Of a stretch of DNA of 64,000 nucleotides, positions 36,013 through 45,600 are shown in pieces. The position numbers and the translations under genes are program-made. The notes beneath the pieces are model-generated. The model did no database searches. It saw only the letters and a list, made by a program, of their open reading frames with translations, and was not told where the DNA came from. Numbering within the stretch: position 1 is the first letter of the stretch; the number at the start of each line of letters is the position of its first letter. Source of the DNA: Streptomyces aurantiacus (GTDB lineage: Bacteria; Actinomycetota; Actinomycetes; Streptomycetales; Streptomycetaceae); contig NZ_CP114283.1 of assembly GCF_027107535.1 (NCBI RefSeq), positions 1,178,001 through 1,242,000 on the forward strand. The letters are read 5' to 3'.

Positions 36013-36467
36013 GTGCGCTCCTTCCGGAGAGGGCCCGGAGGACCCGTGGAGGGGCGAGTATGAAGGAAACTTCCAAGGAGTCACGGATATCCGGGAAATT
36101 TCTGCCAGTCAATAGCACGGACAGACGACACCGTCGGCGCGGCACGGGATGAACCGGATGAGGGGCCGTCACCGGCGCTGTTGGAGGGGGGCGCGCCGGT
36201 GACGGCGTGCTGCCGGCCGCAGGCGGCGGAGAGGGTGGGTCAGCGTTCGCAGCCAGCAGCGAGGCCGACACCGCTCTGCGGAGACTCATCCGGCAGCATG
36301 CGGATTGGACGGGGGTTGGCGCGGACGGGTTCCCCGGATTGCCCGGATTCCCGGAAGTCGGTACGAGGGGACACGGGTGTTCATGACGGGGCCCGAGGGG
36401 TGTCGTTTCGGGCCGATTCCGGCCAGGCCGTATCCGCGGATCCGCGGCGGTCCGGCGGGAGTGGCCC
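36013..36467. other. 455-bp gap with a strong hairpin, no gene
   Basis: Holds the promoter of the GH3 gene on its left side and a perfect 14-bp stem at 36165-36206 (GCCGTCACCGGCGC with GCGCCGGTGACGGC, 14-base loop), plus a 14-bp palindrome CCGCGGATCCGCGG at 36434-36447 close to the end of the next gene. Open frames across it lack motifs or good start signals. The hairpins probably terminate transcription of the leftward isomerase gene. Confidence 0.6.
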
Positions 36468-37268
36468 CTACGCCGACTCGTTCAGCAGCCGGGCAAGGTG
36501 CTCCCGGCCCGCCTCCAGCAGGTCCTCGAGCGGCGCGGCCGACTCGTACCAGCGCTTCTCGTACTCCCAGCACAGCCAGCCGTCCCAGCCCTCGCGGGAG
36601 AGCAGCTCGACGCACTCGGTGAGGGGCAGGACGCCCGCGCCGAGCGGCAGCGGAGTGGTGTCGTCGGCGGAGGCGATGTCCTTGACCTGGACGTAGCCGA
36701 GGAACGGGGACAGCGCGGCGTGACTGGCCGAGGGCTGCTCCCCGCCGAGCCAGGTGTGCATGACGTCCCAGAGGGAGCCCACCTGGCGGTGGCCGACGAG
36801 CCCGAGGACGCGGATCGCGTCGGCGCCCGTGCGGTGCGAGTCGTGGGTCTCCAGCAGGATCCGCACCCCCAGGTCCGCGGCGTACTCGGCCGCCGTGCCC
36901 AGGCGGCGCGCGGCCGTCGCGTCCGCCTCCTCGGGGCTCTGGTCGGGGTCGGCGCCGGGGAACACCCGGACGAAGGGGGCGCCCAGGTCCCGGGCCAGCT
37001 CGAGGAGTTCACGGATCTCGGCGATCACGGGTCCGTCGTCGCCCGGCGCCGCCACGCGGGTGTACCCGGCCAGGCCCAGGACCTCGACGCCCGCCGCCTT
37101 GAACTCGGCGGCCACGTCGGTCCGTGCGGTCAGGTCGAGGCCGGGGTGCACGGGCTCTTCGGGATGCGCGCGCAACTCGACACCGTGATAGCCGTGCGTG
37201 GCGGCGAGCCGCACCACGTCGCTGATCGGGAGTCCGGGTACACCGAGGGTGGAGAAGGCCAGTTTCAC
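36468..37268 (-). CDS. Sugar phosphate isomerase/epimerase (xylose isomerase-like TIM barrel)
   Basis: 266 residues from a GTG preceded by GAAGGTG. TIM barrel of the AP endonuclease 2 type: VKLAFSTLGVPGLPISDVVRLAATHGYHGVELRAHP, GVRILLETHDSHRTGADA (metal Glu and His), VGSLWDVMHTWLGGE (Asp/His) and WLCWEYEKRWY near the C-terminus (late Glu). Such proteins isomerise or epimerise sugars or act on 3-keto sugars with Gfo/Idh/MocA dehydrogenases. It is transcribed alone, toward the GH3 gene, and is separated by a repeat element from the LacI regulator. Substrate unknown. Confidence 0.82.
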   Translation of the reverse strand: MKLAFSTLGVPGLPISDVVRLAATHGYHGVELRAHPEEPVHPGLDLTARTDVAAEFKAAGVEVLGLAGYTRVAAPGDDGPVIAEIRELLELARDLGAPFVRVFPGADPDQSPEEADATAARRLGTAAEYAADLGVRILLETHDSHRTGADAIRVLGLVGHRQVGSLWDVMHTWLGGEQPSASHAALSPFLGYVQVKDIASADDTTPLPLGAGVLPLTECVELLSREGWDGWLCWEYEKRWYESAAPLEDLLEAGREHLARLLNESA

Positions 37269-37399
37269 GAAATCGCACCTTCGCTTTCGAGTTCCGGGCG
37301 CGGGTATTTCCGGCCGGGGGTCCCGGGGGTTCCCCCGGGACAGCACAGCATGAAACGGACCCTACCCGCCGCTCGTCGTCTGTCACTCCTGTGTGCCGT

Positions 37400-37693
37400 G
37401 GGGGTTCGGCTGCGGGTCTGTTTGGGCTGGTCGCGCTGTTCCTCGCGCCCCTGGGGTGTGTCTGTTGTTGTGGGTGGGGCGGGGCCGTGCCGGGGCATCC
37501 GATCGCAGCTGTGTCGTCCGGGGTTGTTCGGTTGCTCTGGAGAGGTCGTGCTGCGATCGGACGCCCCGGCCCGTCCCCTCGCGCCGGAGGGCGACCGACG
37601 GGAGAGGGGGGTGGCTGACGGAGGGGTGCCGCTGGGGACGCCCCTGGAGGGGGGCGGCCCTTTCAGGGGCGCGGGGAACTGCGCGACCAGCCC
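37400..37693 (+). repeat. 270-bp element, copy A (terminal inverted repeats plus internal hairpin)
   Basis: Terminal repeats of 30 bp lie at 37424-37453 and 37664-37693; they match in 28 of 30 positions after reverse complementing. Inside, 37490-37509 pairs with 37550-37569 (20 bp, one mismatch) around a 40-base loop. The 238-bp stretch 37400-37637 aligns without gaps with 55316-55553 (copy B) and with the reverse complement of 58190-58427 (copy C). The last 50 bp before the right terminal repeat differ from B and C. No credible gene; the apparent 75-100 aa frames arise from the shared DNA. Confidence 0.88.
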
Positions 37694-37743
37694 TCACGGC
37701 GGTGCACATATGAACTGGCCCCAGGCCGATCCCACCTTCAAGC

Positions 37744-37773
37744 AAGGGGCGCGGGGAACTGCGCGACCGGCCC
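37744..37773 (-). repeat. Solo copy of the terminal-repeat motif
   Basis: AAGGGGCGCGGGGAACTGCG followed by CGACCGGCCC lies 50 bp to the right of copy A, in the same orientation as its right end and 86 bp beyond the stop of the leftward LacI gene. Another degenerate version may follow near 37815. Confidence 0.75.
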
Positions 37774-37858
37774 CACGGCCGGTAGCCGACAAACGACCGC
37801 AAGCCCATCCCCTGGGGGCGCGGGCGGCTGAGCGACCGCGGCCCACAGGGGGCGGCGC

Positions 37859-38911
37859 TCAAGAAACCTTGGGCGCCCCGGTGGAGCCCCGAACCATCAG
37901 CTCCCCCCGAATCGTGGCGATCCCCCCGGGCGGAACCTCCTCCCGCCCCATGGCGATCCGCCCGGCCCGGGCCCCCGCGTCCGCCAACGGCAACCGCACG
38001 GTCGTCAGAGCGGGCACAGCGTCGATGCTGAAGGGCAGGTCGTCGAAGCCGACGACGGAGACGTCGTCCGGAATCCGCAGACCGGAGTCCCGCAGCGCGG
38101 CGCACGCGCCGAGAGCGACCGTGTCGTTGGCGGCCACGACAGCCGTCAGACCCGGTTCGCGGCGCAGGAGTTCGATCGTGGCCTCGTACCCCGCCCGGCG
38201 GTCGTAGCGGCCGTGGACCGTCAGGGCCGGGTCGTCCGGGATGCCGTGCGCGGCGAGCGCGTCCCGGTGGCCCTCCAGGCGGTGGCGGGTCGTGGTGCGC
38301 TCCTCCGGTCCCGCGATGTATCCCATGCGCCGATGGCCGAGGCCGATCAGGTGCTCGGTGAGCTGCTGTCCGCCGCCCCGGTTGTCGAAGGTGAGGGCCA
38401 CCGCGTCGGTGTCCGCCGGTGCGGGCGGCCGTCCGCACAGGACCACGCGCGTCCCCGCCTCCACGAGCTTGCGCAGCTTCGTCGCCACGGCCGTCGCGTG
38501 CGCGGTGTTCTCCACGGCCCCGCCCGTCAGCACCACCGCCGCGGCGCGCTGGCGCTGGAGGAGCGTGAGGTAGGTGAGTTCGCGCTCCGCGGAGCCGCCG
38601 GTGTTGCACACGACGGCGAGGCGCTCCCCGCCCGCACGGCCGCCCGGCCCTCCGATCTCGGACTGGATCGCCCCGGCCATGATCCCGAAGAACGGGTCGG
38701 CGATGTCGTTGACCAGGATGCCGACCAGGTCGGAGGTGGCGGCCGCGAGCGCGCTCGCGGGGCCGTTCAGTACGTAGTCCAGTTCGTCCACGGCCCGCAG
38801 CACCCGCTCGCGGGTGGAAGCCGCCACGGGGTAGTTCCCGTTCAGCACGCGCGACACCGTCGCGGGCGAGACCTGTGCGCGGGCCGCCACGTCCGCCAGG
38901 GTCACCGTCAT
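37859..38911 (-). CDS. LacI-family transcriptional regulator
   Basis: 350 residues. The N-terminal HTH is standard (VTLADVAARAQVSPATVSRVLNGNYPVAASTRERVLRAVDELDYV, residues 3-47), with the hinge at about 50-60 and a periplasmic-binding-protein-like effector domain (LVGILVNDIADPFFGIMAGAI, GLGHRRMGYIAGP, AVVAANDTVALGA, DVSVVGFDDLPFS). It is divergent from the oxidoreductase/DUF993/isomerase operon starting at 39329 and probably represses it. The sugar effector is unknown. Confidence 0.88.
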   Translation of the reverse strand: MTVTLADVAARAQVSPATVSRVLNGNYPVAASTRERVLRAVDELDYVLNGPASALAAATSDLVGILVNDIADPFFGIMAGAIQSEIGGPGGRAGGERLAVVCNTGGSAERELTYLTLLQRQRAAAVVLTGGAVENTAHATAVATKLRKLVEAGTRVVLCGRPPAPADTDAVALTFDNRGGGQQLTEHLIGLGHRRMGYIAGPEERTTTRHRLEGHRDALAAHGIPDDPALTVHGRYDRRAGYEATIELLRREPGLTAVVAANDTVALGACAALRDSGLRIPDDVSVVGFDDLPFSIDAVPALTTVRLPLADAGARAGRIAMGREEVPPGGIATIRGELMVRGSTGAPKVS

Positions 38912-39328
38912 CTCGTCGTCCTCCGGTCGCGCATCTCGTCGTCGTCCTCAGAGCCGTACTACTCCGGAGCCGGCCCGTGTCGCTGCCCGGCGTCGAAACC
39001 AGGTCGAAGCCGGGCGAAGCCGAGCCCGGACCACTGCTCACACCGGTGTCGCGTCCCCACCCGACTGGTGCAGACCTTACGGTCAGAGGGTGGCGCGGCC
39101 CACACGGCCCCGGGCTCGTGCAGACCCTACGGCCGCAAGCCCGCGCTGTTCGCCCCCTCGAACAACTCGTAACCCCCGCGGTCTTGTCCGATCCGCTGCA
39201 CAGAGGCTAGCTTCTCCTCGTATAGAAAGCGCTTGCTGTCACGCTCACCAGTTCATCGGGGTTCACCGGGCTCGCCGGAGTCCACCCGCGGGGCGTCTGC
39301 GGCGCAGGATGCGTACGAAGGGAATGAC
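38912..39328. promoter_or_regulatory. Divergent control region between LacI gene and sugar operon
   Basis: 417 bp without a gene. A LacI-type operator GAAAGCGCTTGC (39225-39236) has an AAGC/GCTT core and lies 93 bp before the operon start. Two direct repeats GTGCAGACC(T/C)TACGG occur at 39069-39083 and 39119-39133, 50 bp apart, and could be additional regulator sites. Confidence 0.55.
39225..39236. promoter_or_regulatory. Candidate LacI operator
   Basis: GAAAGCGCTTGC is symmetric in five of six base pairs around the central CG, typical of LacI-family operators. It lies next to TATAG, which may be part of a -10 element. It probably binds the product of the divergent gene at 37859-38911. Confidence 0.55.
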
Positions 39329-40480
39329 GTGACACGCAAGACGGTGCGTATCGCCATGAACGGTGTGACGGGGCGCATGGGGTACCGCCAGCACCTCGTC
39401 CGCTCGATCCTCGCCCTGCGCGAGCAGGGTGGCCTCGACCTCGGCGACGGCACCGTGCTGTGGCCCGAACCGGTCCTCGTCGGCCGCCGCGAGCACGCCC
39501 TGAAGGCGCTCGCTGACCAGCACGGCATCGAGCACTGGTCCACGGACCTCGACGCCGTGCTCGCCGACCCGACGATCGACATCTACTTCGACGCCCAGGT
39601 CACCTCGGCGCGCGAGGAGGCGATCGGCAAGGCGATCGCGGCGGGCAAGCACATCTACACCGAGAAGCCGACCGCGACCGGCCTCGACGGGGCGCTGGAG
39701 CTGGCCCGGCTGGCGCAGGCTGCCGGTATCAAGCACGGCGTCGTCCAGGACAAGCTCTTCCTGCCCGGACTGCTCAAGCTGAAGCGGCTCATCGACGGCG
39801 GCTTCTTCGGCCGGATCCTCTCGATCCGGGGCGAGTTCGGCTACTGGGTCTTCGAGGGCGACTGGCAGTCCGCCCAGCGCCCGTCGTGGAACTACCGGTC
39901 CGAGGACGGCGGTGGCATCGTTGTCGACATGTTCCCGCACTGGGAGTACGTCCTGCACGAGCTGTTCGGCCGCGTGAAGTCCGTGCAGGCCCTGACCGCC
40001 ACCCACATCCCGCAGCGCTGGGACGAGAACGACAAGCCCTACGACGCCACCGCCGACGACGCCGCCTACGGCGTCTTCGAGCTGGAGGGCGGCGCGATCG
40101 CCCAGATCAACTCGTCCTGGGCCGTCCGCGTCAACCGCGACGAGCTCGTCGAGTTCCAGGTCGACGGGACCGAGGGCTCGGCCGTCGCCGGACTGCGCAA
40201 CTGCCGTGTCCAGCACCGCAGTTCCACGCCAAAGCCGGTCTGGAACCCCGACATCCCGGCCACCTACTCCTTCCGTGACCAGTGGCAGGAGATCCCCGAC
40301 AACGCCGAGTTCGACAACGGCTTCAAGGCCCAGTGGGAGCTCTTCCTCAAGCACGTCTACGCCGACGCGCCCTACCACTGGGACCTCCTGGCCGGTGCCC
40401 GCGGCGTCCAGCTCGCCGAGCTGGGTCTGAAGTCCTCGGCCGAGGGCCGCCGCTTCGACGTTCCGGAGATCTCGCTGTGA
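39329..40480 (+). CDS. Gfo/Idh/MocA-family NAD(P)-dependent sugar oxidoreductase
   Basis: 383 residues from a GTG with GAAGGGA upstream. N-terminal Rossmann fold (KTVRIAMNGVTGRMGYRQHLVRSILAL), then DIYFDAQVTSAREEAIGKAIAAGKHIYTEKPTATGLDGALELARLAQ with the hallmark EKP Lys, and a C-terminal beta-sheet domain (DGGGIVVDMFPHWEYVLHELFGRVKSV with catalytic Asp/His region). It should oxidise a sugar, cyclitol or their derivatives. It is the first gene of a three-gene operon; its stop overlaps the next start by 4 bp (40477-40480). Confidence 0.88.
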   Translation: MTRKTVRIAMNGVTGRMGYRQHLVRSILALREQGGLDLGDGTVLWPEPVLVGRREHALKALADQHGIEHWSTDLDAVLADPTIDIYFDAQVTSAREEAIGKAIAAGKHIYTEKPTATGLDGALELARLAQAAGIKHGVVQDKLFLPGLLKLKRLIDGGFFGRILSIRGEFGYWVFEGDWQSAQRPSWNYRSEDGGGIVVDMFPHWEYVLHELFGRVKSVQALTATHIPQRWDENDKPYDATADDAAYGVFELEGGAIAQINSSWAVRVNRDELVEFQVDGTEGSAVAGLRNCRVQHRSSTPKPVWNPDIPATYSFRDQWQEIPDNAEFDNGFKAQWELFLKHVYADAPYHWDLLAGARGVQLAELGLKSSAEGRRFDVPEISL

Positions 40481-41646
40481 CCATTCAACTTCCCGGTGAG
40501 GGTGGGGTGTTGCGGGTCTATTCGCCGCGCGTCGAGCCGCTCGCGGTCACCGCCGGTGCGCCCTTCTCCTCCCGTACGGTCTACTCGGCCGCCCATGTCG
40601 TCGCCGACCCGTACGCCGACGTCTCGCCGGACTCCCCGGCCGCCGTCGACTGGGACGCCACCCTCGCCTTCCGCCGCCATCTGTGGTCCCACGGACTCGG
40701 CGTCGCGGAGGCCATGGACACGGCCCAGCGGGGGATGGGGCTCGACTGGGCGGGGGCGGCCGAGCTGATCCGCCGTTCGTCGGCCGAGGCCAAGGCGGTC
40801 GGCGGTCTGATCGCCTGTGGCGTCGGCACCGACCAGCTGCCGGTCACGGAGGTCGGTTACCCGTACAGCCTGGACGAGGTGCGGGCCGCGTACGAGGAGC
40901 AGCTCGCCCTCGTCGAGGAGTCCGGCTCGCGGGCCATCCTCATGGCCTCCCGGGCGCTGGCCGCCATCGCCAAGGGCCCCGAGGACTACCTGGAGGTCTA
41001 CGGCCACCTGCTGCGCCAGGCCGCCGAGCCCGTGGTCCTGCACTGGCTGGGCCCGATGTTCGACCCGGCGCTCGAAGGCTACTGGGGCAGCACCGACCTG
41101 GACGCCGCCACCAGCACCTTCCTGGAGGTCATCGCCGCCCACCCCGACAAGGTCGACGGCATCAAGGTCTCCCTGCTGGACGCCCAGCGCGAGATCGACC
41201 TGCGCCGCAAGCTCCCCGAGGGAGTGCGCTGCTACACCGGCGACGACTTCAACTACCCCGAGCTGATCGCCGGCGACGACCAGGGCTTCAGTCACGCCCT
41301 GCTCGGCATCTTCGACCCGCTGGGGCCCCTCGCCGCCGAGGCCGTACGCGTACTGGACACCGGTGACACCGCCGGATTCCGTGAACTGCTCGACCCCACC
41401 GTCGAGTTGTCCCGCCACCTCTTCCAGCGGCCGACCCGCTTCTACAAGACGGGCGTGGTCTTCCTCGCCTGGCTCGCGGGCCACCAGGAGCACTTCACGA
41501 TGGTCGGCGGCCTCCAGTCGTCCCGCTCGCTCCCGCACTTCGCCCGCGCGTACGAACTCGCCGACGGGCTGGGTCTGTTCCCCGACCCGGCGCTCGCCGA
41601 GGCCCGTATGAAGAACCTGCTCTCCCTGTACGGAGTGAACCAGTGA
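40477..41646 (+). CDS. DUF993 family protein (dihydrodipicolinate synthase-like TIM barrel)
   Basis: 389 residues from a GTG overlapping the previous stop. Visible: WDATLAFRRHLWSHGLGVAEAMDTAQRGMGLDWAGAAELIRRS, GGLIACGVGTDQL, GSRAILMASRALAAIAKGPEDYLEVYGHLLRQAAEPVVLHWLGPMFDPALEGYWG, KVDGIKVSLLDAQREIDLR (Lys at the position of the DapA Schiff-base lysine) and CYTGDDFNYPELIAGDDQGFSHALLGIFD. The family is related to DapA aldolases but uncharacterised; an aldol cleavage or dehydration of a keto sugar is a reasonable guess. It is translationally coupled to both neighbours. Confidence 0.8.
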   Translation: MTIQLPGEGGVLRVYSPRVEPLAVTAGAPFSSRTVYSAAHVVADPYADVSPDSPAAVDWDATLAFRRHLWSHGLGVAEAMDTAQRGMGLDWAGAAELIRRSSAEAKAVGGLIACGVGTDQLPVTEVGYPYSLDEVRAAYEEQLALVEESGSRAILMASRALAAIAKGPEDYLEVYGHLLRQAAEPVVLHWLGPMFDPALEGYWGSTDLDAATSTFLEVIAAHPDKVDGIKVSLLDAQREIDLRRKLPEGVRCYTGDDFNYPELIAGDDQGFSHALLGIFDPLGPLAAEAVRVLDTGDTAGFRELLDPTVELSRHLFQRPTRFYKTGVVFLAWLAGHQEHFTMVGGLQSSRSLPHFARAYELADGLGLFPDPALAEARMKNLLSLYGVNQ

Positions 41647-42488
41647 GCACGATCCCCCTCGGCGACCTCTCCCGTTTCAGCATCAACCAGATGACGGTCA
41701 AGCAGCTGTCGATGCCCGAACTGGTGCACAGCTGCCTGGAGTTGGGCGTCCCCGGGGTCGGCCTGTGGCGGGCGCCGGTCGAGACGTACGGCCTGGAGCG
41801 GACGGCCAAGCTGGTCCGCGACGCCGGGCTCGCCGTCACCACCCTGTGCCGGGGCGGCTTCTTCACGGCCATCGACCCCGCCGAGCGCGCCGAGGCCCTC
41901 GCCGACAACCGCCGTGCCATCGACGAGGCGGCCACCCTAGGCACGGACACGCTCGTGCTCGTGTCGGGCGGCCTTCCGGCGGGCTCGAAGGACCTCCACG
42001 GGGCGAGGGAGCGCATCGCCGACGCCCTGGGGGAGTTGGGCCCGTACGCGGCCGCCAACGGTGTCCGGCTGGCCATCGAGCCGCTCCACCCGATGTACGC
42101 CTCCGACCGCTGTGTGGTCTCCACCCTGACCCAGGCACTCGACCTCGCGGAACGCTTCCCCGCGAACCAGGTCGGCGTCGCGGTCGACACGTACCACATC
42201 TGGTGGGACGACCAGGCGCCCGCGCAGATCGCCCGCGCGGGTGCCCAGGGCCGCATCCACACCTTCCAACTCGCCGACTGGACCACGCCGTTGCCCGAAG
42301 GCGTCCTGAACGGCCGCGGGCAGATCGGCGACGGCTCGATCGACATGCGCGAGTGGAAGGCGTACGTCGAGGCGGCCGGCTACACCGGGCCCGTCGAAGT
42401 CGAGCTGTTCAACGACGGGTTGTGGGCGCGGGACGGGCGAGAGGTGCTCGCGGAGACGGCGGCGCGGTTCGTGGAGCACGCCGCCTGA
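41643..42488 (+). CDS. Sugar phosphate isomerase/epimerase, third gene of the operon
   Basis: 281 residues from a GTG overlapping the DUF993 stop (41643-41646). TIM barrel with FSINQMTVKQLSMPELVHSCLELGVPGVGLWRAPVETYG, VRLAIEPLHPMYASDRCVVST (metal Glu), GVAVDTYHIWWDDQAPAQI (Asp/His), HTFQLADWTTPLP (His) and a late VEVELFNDGLWARDG (Glu). It resembles inosose/3-keto sugar isomerases that work with Gfo/Idh/MocA dehydrogenases. A strong terminator follows at 42524. Confidence 0.83.
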   Translation: MSTIPLGDLSRFSINQMTVKQLSMPELVHSCLELGVPGVGLWRAPVETYGLERTAKLVRDAGLAVTTLCRGGFFTAIDPAERAEALADNRRAIDEAATLGTDTLVLVSGGLPAGSKDLHGARERIADALGELGPYAAANGVRLAIEPLHPMYASDRCVVSTLTQALDLAERFPANQVGVAVDTYHIWWDDQAPAQIARAGAQGRIHTFQLADWTTPLPEGVLNGRGQIGDGSIDMREWKAYVEAAGYTGPVEVELFNDGLWARDGREVLAETAARFVEHAA

Positions 42489-42523
42489 GATACGAACGCC
42501 GCTCGCAGAGCGGCCCGGAGAAG

Positions 42524-42557
42524 GGAACGCCGACGGGAATTCGCCCGTCGGCGTTCC
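42524..42557. terminator. Terminator of the sugar operon
   Basis: GGAACGCCGACGGG (42524-42537) and CCCGTCGGCGTTCC (42544-42557) form a perfect 14-bp stem with a 6-base loop, 35 bp after the last stop codon. Confidence 0.88.
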
Positions 42558-42699
42558 GCTGTGCCCGATGAACAATGTCACCCGCCCCATATGTGACCGA
42601 ACATGGTGAATCCGGCCGTCGGTCGGCATGTGCCGCTCTGCCCTCCTCCTAGGCTCTGTCGTCGCATTGCCCGATATTGACCGAAGGCCGAACACACAC

Positions 42700-45600
42700 A
42701 TGCACATAGCCATACGCCGCGCGGCGGGCCTGACAGGGCTGGTCATCACGGCCACCCTGCTGCCGGCCGCCCCGGGGTCCGCGGCCCCGACGCCCGCAGA
42801 GGCGTCGACTCCCGCCGCCCGCCAGGCCGTCGACATGCCGTCGGCGCTCGCCGAGGCCCGAAGAACCGGCGCCCGCGTGGAGGCCCTGTCCGAGCGGACC
42901 GGAACCACCACCACGTGGGTGCACGACGACGGCTCACTCACCACCGAACTCACCGCAGGGCCCGTCCGGTTCGAGCGCGACGGCAGATGGGTCGCCGTCG
43001 ACACCGACCTCGCACGCCGCGCCGACGGCTCCGTGGCCGCCAAGGCCCACCCCGCCGACCTGACCCTCGCGGGCCGGGGCGGCGAGCCGGCCGGCTCCCT
43101 CGCCGAGTCCCGCGCCGCCGAGCCCCGCGACCTCGTCACGCTCGGCGAGGGCGACCGCCGCGTCACCCTGCAGTGGAAAGGCGGACTGCCGCAGCCCCGG
43201 CTCGACGGCAACCGCGCCGAGTACCAGGAGGCCGTCCCCGGCGCCGACGTGATCGTCGAGGCGACGAGGACCGGCTTCGAGCAGTACGTCGAGATCAACA
43301 AGCGCCCCCGCGAGGGCGCCTACCGCTACACCCTCCCGCTGCGCGCCAAGGGCCTGCGCGCGAAGCAACAGGCCGACGGCAGCGTGCGGTTCACCGACCG
43401 CAGGACCGGAGAGCGGCGGGCCGTGATGCCCGCGCCCGTGATGTGGGACTCGACCGTCGACGAGCGGTCCGGCGAGCACACCCGCCGGGTCCCGGTCGCC
43501 ATGAAGGTCGTCCAGAAGGGCTCCTCGCTCGACCTGGTGGTGACCCCGGACGCCCGCTTCCTCGCCGACCCGAAGACGCGCTACCCGGTCACCGTGGACC
43601 CCTCCACCTCCGCGCTGGGCAACCTCTTCGACACGTACGTCCAGCAGGGCGAGACCCGCGACTGGTCCACCGACACCGAACTGGACCTCGGCAACCCGGG
43701 CACGACGAACGCCGACGGGACGCCGCGCACCGCCCGGTCGTACATCACCTGGGGCACCGCCCCGATCGCGGACGCCCTGGTGAGCAGCGCCGAGCTGAGC
43801 CTGTGGAACTTCCACTCGGCGAACACCGACTGCAAACCGGCCGCGTGGGAGGTGTGGTCGGCCGACGAGGCCACCGCCGCCAGCCGCTGGACCAACCGGC
43901 CCGCGATGCGGACCAGATACGCCACGTCCACCGAGACCAAGGGCCGCGAGGGCTGCGGCGACGACGGCTGGATCAACGCCGACGTGACCGGCCTCGCGCA
44001 GGCCTGGGCCTCCGAGAAGGCACCGCGCGCCACCCTGGGCCTGCGGGCCGCCGACGAGTCCGCCGTCTCCCAGTGGAAGCGCGTCAACTCGGCCGACGCC
44101 ACCGCCAACCCGCCCAAGCTGACCGTGAGGTACAACTTCCGTCCCCGGTCCGGGAACAACCGGCAGGCGGGCCCGCCGTTCACCGCCGACGCCTCGGGCA
44201 CCTGGCAGGTCAACACGACCACGCCGACCCTGCGCGACACGTTCTCCGACAAGGACGGCGACCGGATCAACGGCACGTTCGAGATCGTCGAGGCGGTCTC
44301 CGGCAAGCGGGTGGGCGACCTCCTCGTCTCGCCGTTCGTCGAGTCCGGGCGGGCCGCCGCGGTGACCCTGCCGGACGGACTGCTGAAGGACGGCACGACC
44401 TACCGCTTCCGCACGAGCCCCTACGACGGCACGCACTTCAACACCGCCTGGTCGCAGTGGAGCACGTTCACCGTCTCCACCACCGGCCGCCCCAGTGGCC
44501 CCCCGGACATGCCGCAGGCCCTGGAGTCCGGCGCCACCAGGACGCTCACCCCGCTCCTGTCCGGGCTTGTCACGAGCCCCGCACAGGGCCGCGTACGGGC
44601 CGAGTTCGTCCTGCGCGACGAGGACGGCGGACCACTGCCCGGCGTGACGGTCCCCGAGGCGTGGGTGGACAGCGGACAGCGCGCCGCGGCCCAGGTCGCC
44701 GGCGGCGCGCTGAAGGACGGCACGACGTACCGATGGGCGATGCGCGCCTGCACCGACCTCGGCTGCTCCGCCTGGTCCTACGAGCAGGAGTTCACCGCAC
44801 GGGCCGCCGCGGACCCGGCGGCGCCGCAGACCCGTTCGCTGGTCCTGACCGGCGCCGCGCTCGACGACGCCACCGTGCCCGTCGGCGGCAAGGCGTGCCC
44901 CGAGGGCGGCGCCTGCCCGGCCGTCCGTGACACGAAGCTGACGCTCGGCGGGGCCGACGGCGAGCGGGTCGCCTGGCTCAGGCCGGACCTCACCAAGCTG
45001 CCTGCGGGTGCGCGGATCGCCAAGGCGCGGCTCGTCCTCAGCCCCGCGCAGCCCGGGCCACAGCGGCCGGTCGAGGTGTACGAACTCCTCGACCCCTGGA
45101 CGACCGCGCAGAAGGGCGGCGAACTGCTCACCGCGCTCGACGAGGCGCCCTTCGCCGACGCGGCGCCCCTGGCCGACCAGGATCTCGCCCCGGTCGTCCA
45201 GTCCTGGCTGGAGCAGGAGTCCGGCGAGGGGCTGGCCGTGCGCCTGCCCGCCGCCGAGCGCACCACCGGCGCCGCGTACCACTCGGCCCGGGCGGCGGAC
45301 ACCGCGCTGCGCCCGAAGCTGGAGATCGAGTACGTGGCGCCGACCGCGCCCGCCGCGCCCCAGAACGTACGGGTCACGCCCGGCGACGCCGGTCTGCTGG
45401 CCACCTGGAACGCGCCGAAGGACAACGGCTCGGCCGGTGACGGACCGCAGTACACGGCCGTCGTGACGAAGGCCGACGGTACCGAGGCGGCCCGGACGAC
45501 CGGCGCCGAACCGCGCGCCGTCGTGAGCGGCCTGGCCAACGGGACCGCCTACCGCGTCACCGTGACGGCCCGTACGGCACACGGCACGAGCCCGGCCGTC

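Noticed and set aside
37391..37618. Same 60-70 aa peptide encoded at three places (37.4, 55.3 and reverse 58.3 kb), which could look like a conserved small gene
   Set aside because: The identity is at DNA level across an inverted-repeat element, there is no ribosome binding site or constant start, and the frames run off into different flanks. The repeat explains it.
40282..40476. Upstream extension of the DUF993 gene into the oxidoreductase gene
   Set aside because: The extension is the +1 shadow of the oxidoreductase; the GTG at 40477 overlapping the previous stop is the natural coupled start.
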